From Marsupella aquatica (Eukaryota > Marchantiophyta), in the NCBI GenBank assembly GCA_973895155.1, contig OZ316894.1, positions 14,942,001 through 15,006,000 of the forward strand: 64,000 nt of DNA, read 5' to 3'. The position numbers and the translations under genes are program-made. The notes beneath the pieces are model-generated. The model was not told the origin of the DNA and searched no databases. It saw nothing but the letters and a program-made list of their open reading frames with translations. Position 1 is the first letter of the stretch. The number at the start of each line of letters is the position of its first letter. This document shows positions 48,031 to 59,136 of the stretch, one piece after another.

Positions 48031-50130
48031 CTATGGACCTAGAGAGCCCTGAAAGATTTTCCAACCTATTCTCCTTTCCCTATCCACCGCAAAGATATAT
48101 CTTCCAAGTTGCTGAGGGGGCAGACCAAACAATGCATACAAATCTTTCACCAAGATTTGAAATGCCATCCTAACCCCCTCATAAAACTTGCAAGCAATGA
48201 ATACATGATATTCATTCTCTATACTAGAGCTATCACATAGTTGACAAACCCTCTTTTTCCTGTCAATATCCTTCCATCTCCCTTGTTCTACTTCAAGGTG
48301 GTGTGAGCTTAGTCTATACTGAGCAATAAGTTGTCTAAGTTGTACTGAGATAGTGCTAGATAAGTATTCTTGTTCTCGATATTTCTTCATGGGGTTCACA
48401 TCTCTCATGTAGTATTGCTACCGTGGGCTAGGTTCATGCCAAAGTTTGTGCAAAGCCTTTTGCTCAAGTTTTGCTCTTAGTTTGGTTGGGTGTGTTGGCC
48501 ATTCATGTTCAGGAAAATCCCAAGCATGGGCCCACCTGCACACATCTGCATACCACCCTTTAGCTGAAGATGAGCGCAGGCATGAAAAGGAAATCTGGTT
48601 TCCTCCAACTCTCTTACACGCATGATGTATTTGAGTGTGTGGAAGAGTGCCTCCACCTCCAAAGGAAACAAGCCTGCCTCTGCAAGTGTAAGTGCATATG
48701 GGGTTTGTGACTTGATCCCAAGCTCCATCTCAAGAAATAGCTTTTTCAGCCCCTCAATCTGTTGCCACCCAGATTTAGACACACCTGCTCCCCAAATTGG
48801 TGCTCCATAAAGAATGACTGGTTTCACCAAAGCTCCAAAGAGATGTTTCCTTAACCTCCAAGTGTGTAGACCAGCTCTTTTGCATTTGTTCATGAATGCA
48901 TAAAAAGCTCTGTACCCATTGGCAGCCCTAGATTTTACACATGAGGCCCAACTCAAGTTTTGAGAGAACTCCACCCCAAGGTATTTGTAGGTCCTCACAA
49001 ATTCCACCAGATTCCCTTGGAAGTAGAGCTCTGGATTTTGTCGTGTGCCAATGCCCAAACACTTGGTCTTCTTGAGGTTGACTACCATCCCTGTTGCTTG
49101 ACAAAACTCCTCCAAGGCATTGAGATGTCTTTGCAAAGCTTCTTGAGCATGAGCAAGTAGGACCACATCATCTGCAAATATAAGAAGTTGGAGGACAAAC
49201 CTACCCAATTGAGTGCCAACTCCACCATGCTCCTCCAAAATGTTGTGTAGCTGATCAATGAAGATGCCAAAGAGAGTTGGTGAGAGAGGACAACCTTGGA
49301 TCACCCCAAGAGTGCTCCAGATTTCTTCAGAGGTTTCCTTTGAAAGTTTGATGCGCACTTCTTGGTACAATTTAGAAACAGCCAACCTGAGCTCTTCAGG
49401 CACTTCCAACTCCACCATCCTATCCCAAAGCTTGGATCGGGAAACTTTGTCAAAGGCCTTGGAGAAGTCCACAAACAAGCAAAATAATGGTTTATGTGGA
49501 GATTTGGCCTTTTCACACAACACCCTCAAGCAGAGAATGTGATCCATAGTGCTGAATTCTCTCCTAAAACCTGCTTGTGAAGGTGCCCTTTTCATCTCAC
49601 TCTCCAACCAAGAGCTTAATCTGGCTTCAAGTAGTCCTCCCAAAACTTTAGCAAAAGTATTGCCTACCATGATGGTTCTGTAGTTGTGCACACCTGCCTT
49701 GAAGATAGGCACCACTCTTCTGGTCATCCAAGCTTTAGGTAAACCTAAAGCCATTGCTTGATTCAGCTCATGCACCAAGTTTGTTAGTAAAGAGGGTCCT
49801 CCCCACAAAAGAAGCTCCAAGTTCAGGCCCAACAGATCTTTAGCTTTCCCATGTTGCATGTGGGAAAGATGCACCTTCACCTCCCTCTCTGTAAACTGAA
49901 TGGTGTCCCCAAGGGGCAAAGGCATGCCACTAGCATCTGGAAAGAAATACAAGGATGTGACATAGGTTACCAGGTCCTGGTGATCCAAGGGGGGAGTAGT
50001 CTTGCCTGATTGCATTCTCTCCCAAAAACGTTTTGGATGTTTGATGAACTCCTCACATAGTGATTGTTGATGACTCTTCAAGAAGCACCTCTTCTTGTGT
50101 TTGATGAAGTTCTTGCCATAGTGAATTACC
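48031..50130 (-). pseudogene. LINE ORF2 reverse transcriptase, tandem copy 3 (longest)
   Basis: This copy has the same body and the same two defects, but its 5' side continues about 150 bp beyond the unit junction. It adds KHKKRCFLKSHQQSLCEEF and HPKRFWERMQSGKTTPP, the linker before the RT fingers. The LINE part ends at a hexamer tract (50,126-50,145). Upstream of that the open frame passes into unrelated sequence, so the apparent 600-codon frame is a chimera. Copy 3 is the best guess for the original insertion from which the array grew. Confidence 0.8.
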
Positions 50131-50145
50131 ATTACCATTACCATA
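50126..50145 (-). repeat. Hexamer tract at the 5' junction of LINE copy 3
   Basis: The plus strand reads GAATTACCATTACCATTACC. On the LINE sense strand this is GGTAAT, the reverse complement of the 3' tail. It marks the left end of recognisable LINE sequence in this copy. Confidence 0.7.
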
Positions 50146-52258
50146 AGAACTTTACCCTCTTTTGAACTGTTTCCTTCACAAGGGGTTTGCAAACCCTCAA
50201 AATGTGACGGACCTCCTCGAACATGCTTAGTAGTACGAAACGAAAGAATATCATTACTTTGTTCCTTCTCCCTCGCCACATGAAATTTGTTATGTACATG
50301 CAGAGGGGTGAATTAACAACCAGAGTATCGAGTGGAGTGTCATTAGCGCCTTGTGCCACGTTAGCACGTTCCAGGAGGAAAAGGTACTCACTGATTACCG
50401 GAAATTGAATTGATGGACCTCCACTTTTGCCAGAAGTCTAAGATAGATTTTTGCCCAGGCCATCCTCACTTAAGCCAAAAGTCATTGATGGTTTCATTCA
50501 CATCAAAATCTCTTGGTTTGTTGTAGAACCCTATCTCGTTCCTTAGCATCACAATTGCTACCAATAGAGCCACTACACAAATATTTCAACATTCTCTCGT
50601 CCTTATGAATAGCATCACAATTGCTACCAATAGAGCCACTACACAAATATTCCAACATTCTCTCGTCCTTATGAATATCTTGCTGTCCAAAACCTACATC
50701 ACCAACATCCATTGATATTTGAAGACTTGTCATCTACTCCATCTAGCAGCCCAGGAATAAGAATTGGAGTATCATGTAGTTTGAAACAGTTAGGATCATT
50801 TGTGGTGCTCTTTGATATAAGATCATTCCCTCACACACTTGCTCACACAAAGTTGTTCACTTATGGTCAAAATAACAGGAAATTTGTGTGAGTGGTGTCA
50901 CCGCAAGAAATTGTTTAAAAAAAGTGGATGAGGGTGAAATTGTATCCTCCTCATGATGCAGGTCTTTGGAGTTGTTAAGGATCCCCGGCCTGGATTTGAC
51001 AATAATATATTTCCTAATCCAATGGACCCAACAACCTCATGTGCATGCTATGCTACAAAAATGGTTCACTTACACACCAAGATCAGATTCTCATGATTGT
51101 TCATTTCACCCACGCAATCTCCTTCCTCACACATCTATTAAAAGATGTTGAAATCATGTCAGGTCCTTGGCAAAAATGTGTAATGACATCTTATACATAT
51201 ACTGTGATCAGGGTTGTCTCCTGACTTTTCAGACAAATACGTGCAATAAACTAGGTGGAGACTATAGCATAGAGACTAAACCTTTCTTAGATTTGGGAAC
51301 ACAAGAGGTTCTAATTTTAGAATGCGAGACAAGATTTCATGATTCTCAATACTTCAAAGGAAGGACTGAGAACCTGTCTATCAATTAAAATCTTGTTGTT
51401 GGTACACACCAACTTTGATGTGTTTCTTCCTTGGAATTTTTTTCTTTTATAATTAACCTTGAAAAACCCACGGCGGGGGAGCAAACAACACAAAAACAAC
51501 CAAAAGGGACAACTCCCGGAGGAGGCCAGCAAGGCAGCCCCAGATCAGGGCATGCCCAAACACAATACACCACAATGGTCAAGGGACCAATCTGCCGCCA
51601 ACAAGGCAAAGTCAAGGGGCCCGCATCCTTAAACGACCTAAGGGCCTACAGCCAGAACATAGGGGCTAGCCCCATAAGCAAATAATAGAGCAGCCCCAAG
51701 TGAGACCAGCCCAGGTCCCCCAGAGCCGCAGCTCCAAATCAGAGAGCCTAACACACACCCAAGCACAATCAGCCAAATATCACATTCCATCCCTACGAGT
51801 CAACCAATGTCTCCATTCCAGTTCAATTACTTCTTTGGCCCTTAGAAGCCGGATGTGTTTCCTCCCTGTTGGGAACTGTAGGGAAGCCCCATGCAAGTGC
51901 AATACTGTCTCAGAGGGAACTAATCATACGTCAAAGGATCTGCGTCCATGTTCCAACAACTATGTGTTTCATCCCAGCCAAATCATCCACAGTATTTGAA
52001 ACAGCAAGAAGAGACGAGCAACCTGCAAGTGGCTGCGGCCAAATGAGGCCTCCACACAGTCCAAAGGCCCTGCCCAGGTACAAACAGAACTCCCAAGCAG
52101 CAATTGCAGCACATTCGCCAACACTCCACAACATGTACATAGTGCACAAAGAGATGAGGAATGCTTTCTAGAATACCAAGGGAGAGACGGAAAATCCCAT
52201 TACTAGCACCAATAGTAAGGGCCCTTGCTCCCGTAAACAGGCCACGAGCAATGATATG
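50146..52258. other. Unassigned sequence right of the LINE array
   Basis: No gene is supported. The counterpart of element C expected to the right of a simple LINE insertion is not here, so this flank comes from another locus or from a rearrangement. It includes a 66-bp duplication (50,546-50,677). Confidence 0.4.
50546..50677. repeat. 66-bp tandem duplication
   Basis: GCATCACAATTGCTACCAAT occurs at 50,546 and 50,612. Each copy is followed by AGAGCCACTACACAAATATT(T/C)CAACATTCTC as separate blocks. One base differs. Read on the minus strand it gives a 22-residue peptide repeat that I do not consider a gene. Confidence 0.85.
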
Positions 52259-52380
52259 TGTGACACCGCCAGCATGGCTGTAATCAGTAATTATACGGCT
52301 TAATCCATATTTAGCATGTACAAAGTAGACGTAGGAATCCAAAGTTATTAGCATAACAACACTAAATTAGTTATGTCATG
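52259..52380 (+). mobile_element. Element E: 5'-end fragment of the A/D family
   Basis: It starts TGTGACACCGCCAGCATGGC, matching the first bases of element D (TGTGACACCGCCGGTATGGC), and keeps the TTATTAGCATAAC landmark about 90 bp in. Similarity fades after about 52,380. Only the first ~120 bp remain. Confidence 0.65.
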
Positions 52381-53030
52381 ACCATACGTAGCGTGCTAGA
52401 CTATGTAGTGTGCTAGCGGAGTCCATACCTTAGATGGGCCGTAATGCCTAGTTAGGAGTCTGGTTCCATGGTAGAGGGTTAGAGGGGGTGCCCTGTTGAG
52501 GGTGACTCTTCTAGTAGGACCCGCCCTTAGGGTTGGAGGGTATAGTGTGGAGAGGCTCAAAGGACGGTTAGTTCTTTGAGTTGAGCCTTTGGCGTTGGGA
52601 GAGCCTTGGTAGTGAGTGGAGCTCCTTGGCTATGGTGTCCTGTTAGCTTCGACCTAGATTCTCCATTGTGGAGTGGGTTTGGCTTCACTGTGTGTGTTGT
52701 GATGTCATTCTCTCATAAAAATATCTCGGATTGAAAACATTGGGAAGTCTTCCAAATGGATTAGGGAGGTTGAACCAGCCTCAATGTTTCCGACTAAAAT
52801 TTAGAACACAATGATTTCTAGTTAAGCTTCCTTAATTGTCTCAAAGTTGCATTGGATGTCTCTAAAGTAGGATTATAAACATTTAAACAGTAAAAACTTC
52901 AAGACTTTTCTTCTTTTCTCTCTTTAAGAAATAAGTACCATCTCACAATTATACCCTTGCTTCAACGCCATCCATTCCATGAAATATATTTGGTTTAATA
53001 CCCTTATTGCCTTAGTTATTGCCTTATCGC
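52381..53030. other. Unassigned sequence
   Basis: No coding or structural feature can be supported. It precedes the duplicated promoter of the large gene. Confidence 0.4.
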
Positions 53031-53034
53031 TTTT

Positions 53035-53528
53035 GGATACACCTTATCACCTTATCGCATTTGGATACAACTTATTTGGTTAAATACCTTGTGGAGACGC
53101 CTTATCGCCTTTGGATACAAAGTCGAGTCAAGGGCAAAATGTCTAAATAGAGATGTCTTGATGTAAAGTTTACGCTCATTTGTCCTTATCAACTTAGTTT
53201 GCTTGCCTTCGGCCTTATCGCCTTATTGCCTTTGGAAACACCTTATTAATTTGGTACATACACCTTATTTCCTTTGGATAGACCTTCGTTATTGCTTTTG
53301 GATACACCTTATCGCATTTGGAAACAACTTATCGCCTTGTGTGGAGATGCCTTAGTTATCGCCTTTTGATACAAAGCCGAGTCAGGGGAAAAAGTATAAA
53401 TAGGAGTGTCTGGTCAGAAAGTTTACGCTCATTTCTTTTCCTTCTCAACTTTGCTTGCCTCCGTATTTTTCTCGGGCCGCAACATCTCTATAGGTTTTCG
53501 TATTTGCTCGAATCCAAACCAAAAAACA
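53035..53528 (+). promoter_or_regulatory. Duplicated promoter (253-bp period) and 5' UTR exon of the ParB-methyltransferase gene
   Basis: A segment with CTTATCGCCTTTGGATACAA, CGAGTCA, an (T/A)AAATAG box and GTTTACGCTCATTT is present twice, 253 bp apart. The right copy has a good TATA box, TATAAATAG at 53,395-53,403. The left copy has TCTAAATAG at 53,142-53,150 and may be inactive. A transcript starting about 30 bp after the right box would run to a donor AACAG|GTAAAAAAT at 53,528/53,529, which would make this a non-coding first exon. Words CCTTATCG and TTTGGATACA recur many times across the block. Confidence 0.55.
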
Positions 53529-54195
53529 GGTAAAAAATCAAGAAACTCTACCCTCCATGGCGCACTTCAATGTTGAATCCTGAGTGGGATACGCCGTATC
53601 CCCCTTTACATTCAACTCTCTATTTTTTGCCCTTCTGTGCGAACACCGGACAATTGTTAATGTTGAATGCAAGATGGGATACCGCGTATCCCATCTCGCA
53701 TCCAACACCCTCTTTTTAGTCTTCCATCGGAACCTCCTGGCTATTTGTTGATTTTGAATATGAAATGGGATACCGCGTATCCCATTTCGCATTCAACTCC
53801 ATCTTTTTGGTCTTTTATTGCAGACTACTAGAAATTCTTGATGTTAGATGCCAGAACGGATACCGCGTATCCTATTTCGTATTGAACTCCTCTTTTTGGT
53901 CAATCGTGGCAAACTACTGGCAAGTGTTGAAGTTGGATGCAAAGTGGGATACCGCATATCCCATTTTGCATTCAACTCCCTCTTTTTGGTCTTTCATTGC
54001 AGACTACTAGAAATTCTTGATGTTAAATGCCAGAACAGATACCGGGTATCCCATTTTGTATTGAACTCCTCTTTTTGGTCAATCGTGGTAAACTACTGGC
54101 AAGTGTTGAAGTTGGATGCAAAGTTGGATACCGCGTATCTCATCTCGCATTCAACCATTTCTTTTGGATGTTTTGGCTCTGGTACTAAGTGCGTC
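53529..54195 (+). repeat. Seven palindromic repeats in the first intron
   Basis: Units about 85-95 bp apart are centred near 53,590, 53,683, 53,773, 53,862, 53,953, 54,042 and 54,132. Each carries a hairpin whose arms are of the form GAAATGGGATAC / GTATCCCATTTC around CGC, extended by TTGAATGC / GCATTCAA. Sequence between hairpins is also repeated (CTCTTTTTGGTC, GACTACTAGAAATTCTTGAT). Open frames across it are repeat by-products. The intron call rests on a donor at 53,529 and a start codon at 54,212; the acceptor is not certain. Confidence 0.8.
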
Positions 54196-55123
54196 AATCT
54201 TTGACAAGATCATGTCGAACAAATCTAAGTCTTCTGGTTCGATCAAGTCCTCCCAAACTTCCATCATTGATGAAATCTGGAAAAAGGACCTTTACAACGA
54301 GGAGAAACTCGTGAGGAATAGGTGGTACTTTTGTGATGCCCGGGCGATGGATATTCACAAAGCTTATAAAGGTCCATCCATGTGGTTGATTATAGTTAAG
54401 GGTAAAGACCATTGCCATTATGGATTGGTCATTGACACTGCGGAGGTGGATATAACGGACTCCAAAACAAAATAGCAGAAGAAGGTTCCAATGTACCTCT
54501 GCATTGGTCCAAACAATGCCTTCACGGTGGTTGTCCTCAACTACAAGAAACTTGATCGGGTGTCGATGAACACATTCCCGGGCAACTCAATCATGAAGCT
54601 TATTTTGGAGGTGCCGGAGGTTGAGGACTTTTTGTATTGGTGTCTGAAATTTGTCTTCAAGTCTTGGAGGTTTGTTGAAGATTTTACCAAGGTTGCTTAC
54701 CGGTCCGTGGTTGGAGCCGACTTTGGCGTCAAAGATTGTCCTCTGAAGCTGAAGGTGACAAAGCCCACCGACCCGGCTTCAAAGTCAGGGGAGACTTCTG
54801 GAACTCCCTTGACAAAACAGAAATCTGCCCCCGTCTCTTTTAAGGAACCGGCAAAGAGGAAGCTTGTAGATCAACTCTCTGGGCAAGGTTTGAAAGCAGT
54901 GGTCTCAGAAGATGCTGCTGGAAAGAAGAAACTGGATCAACGGGAGATCCAGAAGCGCGCACCATCTGCACCCGAAAGTGTTCTCATCTTTGGTCCCACC
55001 AAATTTAGAGAGACCGTCTCAGATTCTTGTAAATTCTTTCGGTGGGCCTTCTCTATCATCGAAGGGTGCAGTTCAAGAAAAGAAAAAAGATTCAACAGAC
55101 ATCACTACCGCTTTGCAGCATGA

Positions 55124-55128
55124 AGAGA
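55124..55128. other. Left target duplication (AGAGA) of element D
   Basis: It is identical to 59,132-59,136. Five-base duplications are usual for LTR-retrotransposon integrase, and the TG...CA ends agree. Confidence 0.8.
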
Positions 55129-55487
55129 TGTGACACCGCCGGTATGGCGGTTAATGAGTGATTCGGTCTAACTGCGCTCGGCACGCGCGTTAGGAGTATC
55201 TTAGACCGCTATTATTAGCATAACGACAGTATTTAGGTGATCATTATGGGTAGGATATCATTAGGTAATAAGGGGGAATTCAGGTTCGGACTGGCGGCTG
55301 GTCGCTATTCGCACACCCGGGTTACGAGCGTGGAGGGGCCCCTCCCCCGGGTCCGTATAACGAACTTAAGGAAGCGGCCACTGACACGCGCTGACTCAGA
55401 CCGGCGGAGTGGCCGGCACACCACAAGCGTGAGCGGTTCAGCCTATGGGTGTCGAGGAGACGTCGGGGGATCAACAAGCCCTCAAGG

Positions 55488-55495
55488 TATAAAAG
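55488..55495 (+). promoter_or_regulatory. TATA box of element D
   Basis: AAGGTATAAAAGGGGAGCC lies 100 bp before the ATG at 55,596. The same box is present in element A, and the sequence between box and ATG (CACCAGTCCATCAGTCCACG) is also conserved. Confidence 0.7.
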
Positions 55496-55595
55496 GGGAG
55501 CCAACCCTTTGTAGTGCACCAGTCCATCAGTCCACGCGCCAGCTTCGACCCCAGCTCTCTCGTTTGCTCTAAGTCGCCACTACTATCTCCTCTGA

Positions 55596-58232
55596 ATGTC
55601 GCACACGATCCTCTCCAGCTTGGCCATTCGATTCTGGATGCAGTTCCTATCTACCGGAAGGCACTTGGCCGACTCATTGAAACACGCCAACCCGCGCTGA
55701 TACGAAATCGAACGCGAGTACGAGAGAGCCATCCGCCTAGCAGGACGACACCACTACATCCTTAACTTTGACTACCCGTCTCAGAGCGAGCTTTACCAAC
55801 CTGCAGAGGTATCCGGGTACTTCTTCAACGAAGACAAATATATCGGGTTCTGGGAAGCATTGCTTCGGCTTCCGGATGAGGTCTTCAATATCCCAGGTAC
55901 AATCGACTTGCAGCAACATCACTTCGACCACATCCCTGCTCAGGTTTGGGCTATCATCAACAGCGAGTCCAGCACTATCCGTTCGACAAGGTCGTCTGCA
56001 CTCGCTTCGGAGAACTTCTACCAGCACCTACAGAGTTTCATAGGAACTCGGCCAACAACCAACATGACCAACTCAGTCGTACCCGTACCCGTACCCATAC
56101 AACCTCAAGCTCAGCTTCAGCTTCAGCCTCAGCCGCAGCCTAGCCAAACCCCACCACCGATCGCCCAGCCAGCACAAGTACGCTCCGTCATCAATGCTGT
56201 GGATATTAGCGATGACGACGAGGCTACCCTACCCTTGACCAGGCGGCCAAGAGGAGCAAGCGCTCAGGGGGCCGACACTATATCGTCCCCACCCCCTGCT
56301 CTGACCCCAGGAGCGGCCCCAACAGACAACATGGTGACCGTGGCCGACCCGGGCCCGTTACTAACGGCAGTGGCACTACCCAGGCCCGATCGGGAGTTTG
56401 GGGAGGTGTCACCTTCCCCGAGCCAGTCACGGGGGAAGAAGAGGAAGGAATCCGCCACTGCATCCGGGTTACCGTTGGCCACGGTAGCCGTGGCCAAGGT
56501 GACGATGCACCGCATGGGGGAAAACGTTCACAAAAACATCCTCCATCCCAAGCATGCGGTGTACTTGAAGACTCAGGGATTCGAGCACCTCGCCTCCCTC
56601 CCCTCGAACACTTGCAGGTACTACAGGGAGGACATGACGGAGTTCGTCAGGAATTATGACGACGCGCGTCAACATACTCGGCTGCGGGGAAGGAGTATGT
56701 CCCTCATGGAAGAACGGCTCAGGATGATCTTCGGGTTACCCGAAGGTGACCATCGAGTTGAATCACGGGCTCCCGGGGGCAAGGGAGCCAAGTACCAATC
56801 TTCAAGTTTTCCCTCAGAGGGAGCAGTGGACAACGGGTTCGTGATGAAGACCTGCCTCATCCCCGAGATAGTTGAGCGACTGGAGTTCCAGAGGTACGCC
56901 CTCCACATGATGGAACCCCGGGGGGAGATCTCCGCCGCCCAGGTTATCCAGGTCGAGAACTATCGACCTAGGAGGTGGGCGTCGTACTTCGCTAAGAAAT
57001 TCCATGAAGAGATGGAGCGGCGAAGGAAGACGCTGTACATTGGCGGGAAGGCATATTTCGCTAGCCACATCAAGATCATTCTTGAGTGGTACGCCCGGTT
57101 TGATCGACGAACCCTTCCCCGTGTCAACGTTACAAAGCTGGTCCCAGCTAGGTGGGTTTTCCCGGCCTTGGAGAGGCGGCCCCAACCCGAGGCCCGAAGT
57201 CCAGCGGACACGCCAGCTTCACCCACCCCACCTCCACAAGTAGTTGTAGTCGTAACCGAGGAGGTACCGGATGGGTCGGGTGTCGCAACCGTTGATGCGA
57301 CCCAACAGGCCGGGCTAAGTACAGAAGTCGGTACGGCGGAGGTCTTACCCGAACCCGGTTCTCCCAAAGACCCACCGGTGGCTATCCCGGAGAACCGGAC
57401 ATTGCTACAGGAGGACGCTCCAGCCCCTTCCAACGTTACGTCCCCAGGGCTGGACGTCACTGCCCCGGCCCCCGCGCGTGTTGACGTCTGCCCGTGCCCA
57501 ACTCCGAACAGGCACAACTTGGACCACCCGGAACTTTTCGTACAGGGTATATTTCTGAACGGGCTTCTGGGAGATTTCTCTCATCAGATTGCCCGGGATA
57601 CCGGGGAGTTCATGGCCCGGAAGGTAGCCTGTTTCTTCAATCAGGAGTTGGTTGCCGTAGTAAAGGCAGGACGGGCCCAGTCAGAGGCCCTTCAGATGAT
57701 AGAGCGGTACCGGGTGGAGTCCGTGTACCTAAAGAACAAAGTTGCGGCTCAAGAGGCTGAGCTTCAGCAACTACGACCCAAGGTTGCAGCCGCCGATGAG
57801 TTGTTAGCAAAGGCGCACGCTCTTACCGCCCTAGCCGAACAGGCCAAAGCTGGGAACGAGGCCGAGATTACACGACTCCGGAACCAGATTGACAGTTTGA
57901 AGAATCAAACTGTCACCTGGCAGAAAGACCTGGAGGAGGCCGAGGAACGGGCCCAACGGGACACGGCGGAGATAGCCACGCTGCAGGCCGAGGTGGCGCG
58001 GCTCCAAACCGAGGCCGAGAAGCAGGACCAGCTGGCGGGTAAACTGACAAGTGACGCCCAGTAGTTGGAGGAGGCTTGTCAGGAGGCAGCAGAGGAGACG
58101 GACGCGGCGAGGCGAGAGAACGAATCTCTGTTGGACCAGGTCCAGCTCCTCAAGGCGGACAATGACAGGCTTCGAAGGCAGCGGGATGGCCGCTCCCATT
58201 CAGGCGGCTCTGGCAAGCGTGCCAGGCATTAG
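55596..58232 (+). pseudogene. Element D Gag-like protein, nearly intact (two premature stops)
   Basis: From ATG 55,596 to TAG 58,230-58,232 the frame spans 878 sense positions and is interrupted only by TGA near 55,698 (CGA, Arg, in element A) and TAG at 58,062 (CAA, Gln, in A). Order: helical N-terminus (ERAIRLAGRHHYILNFDYPS), NIPGTIDLQQHHFDHI, a Gln/Pro-rich linker, a second globular part (HRMGENVHKNILHPKHAVYL, MIFGLPEGDHRVESRAPG, WYARFDRRTLPRVN), another Pro-rich linker, the VCPCPTPNRHNLDHPELF segment, and a coiled coil (EEAEERAQRDTAEIATLQAE). No zinc knuckle and no enzymatic motif is seen. Likely a structural, Gag-like protein; the family is unknown to me beyond the copies here. Confidence 0.7.
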
Positions 58233-59131
58233 CGGCGGAGTAGGAATAGATTAGGATTAGGACTAGCTTAGTCAGGTTCTTGGGACAGGCACCTGCCTTC
58301 GGTACAGCATTGCTGCCATGCTGTCCAGCCTGCGTAGATTAGGATCTTCTAATAAGACACAGCCGTTTCCGGCCTGACTGTCAGCTTAGTTAAGACCTTA
58401 GTCAATGAATCTTCGGTGAGAGGACACCCCGTCCCTCGTCCCTTAGTATTTAGTGCACCCCTCGGTAGAGGCAAGGGGGGGGGGTTTTAGTTGCAGAGTT
58501 GGGCGTCCGCGATAGATGCGGGGAGTCCCGACCTCTAGGAATAAAAGAGTACCAAGGGGAGGGGGTAGGACTAAGCTCGCCGGGCGAGTGCGAAGCCGGG
58601 CTCCGTTGTAGTGTGCACCCTCGGCCTTGAACCTGTTCATTCCGGGGCTGTCGGGTCAACTAAGTGTACGCGTATGTTCCCTTTGTAGTAAAATCCTTTC
58701 CCATCATTTTCCTTCGTGTAAATCAAGATTGTATGCATGTGTGCGTGTATGTGTGTGGGTTTCTCGTATATGGGTGGCAGCGCCAGGCCGAACGCACTAC
58801 CTGAGACATGCACAGGGTGCAGCCTACGGGTAAGTGGTTGCGAGCACGGGTTGAGGACCTGTATCATCGAATCCGGATCGAAGGCGGATAGCACGAAGGC
58901 TTAGAAGCCCTTAAGCTGGGGTCGATCCTGCTATCGACTAAGGTACGTTCCGGCGGCGGAACACAAACCATACCTAGGAGGTGTCCATATTTAGCAGTAT
59001 GCGCACTTAGCGCTAGTTTACGAGAGGAAGGTGCATTACGTGCTTCCCTTCCTGCCCGAACCCTCGAATTTACGAGGGATATGCCCGTCTAAGCTGAAGT
59101 CTGAGTTAAGGCCGCAGCCGATGACGTGACA
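58233..59131 (+). other. 3' non-coding part of element D
   Basis: It contains landmarks conserved in A, B, C or F: a (G)9 run in a GGCAAGGGGGG context (58,475), GGGGAGTCCCGACCTC (58,521), GTTCCGGCGGCGGAACAC (58,946, itself an inverted repeat) and a TAGCGCTAAGT-like core. It probably holds the RNA-processing signals of the element. Confidence 0.5.
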
Positions 59132-59136
59132 AGAGA
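59132..59136. other. Right target duplication (AGAGA) of element D
   Basis: Partner of the copy at 55,124-55,128. The host codon ACG begins at 59,136. Confidence 0.8.

Larger units (their letters stand above)
41355..49982 (-). repeat. Three tandem units of 2,874, 2,874 and 2,880 bp
   Basis: Units are 41,355-44,228, 44,229-47,102 and 47,103-49,982. Each unit holds about 435 bp of element C (from ATTCTCCTTGGCC) followed by a LINE 3' fragment and a longer LINE body. Unit junctions read CCTGGTG|ATTCTCC, with two bases (AT) shared by both sides. Units are nearly identical. Noted differences are TTGCCCAATG in unit 1 versus TTGCCCGATG in units 2 and 3, and one extra TAATGG hexamer in unit 3 (near 47,876). 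This fits a very recent amplification. Confidence 0.9.
55129..59131 (+). mobile_element. Element D: 4,003-bp TG...CA unit with perfect 5-bp target duplication
   Basis: It starts TGTGACACCGCC and ends GATGACGTGACA. The five bases AGAGA flank both sides (55,124-55,128 and 59,132-59,136). The outer sequences join in frame in the host gene when D and one AGAGA are removed (4,008 bp, divisible by three). Ends and gene order match element A on the other strand. There is no second copy of the 5' sequence inside, so as with A it is a solo-LTR-like unit that carries its own promoter and protein gene. Confidence 0.8.

Noticed and set aside
41790-50145. Interstitial telomeric repeats
   Set aside because: The hexamer is ATTACC/GGTAAT, not TTTAGGG or a known plant telomere repeat, and it sits at LINE ends.
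53765-54204. Repetitive open frames (YRVSHF, YWQVLKLDAK)
   Set aside because: By-products of the palindromic repeat array in the first intron.
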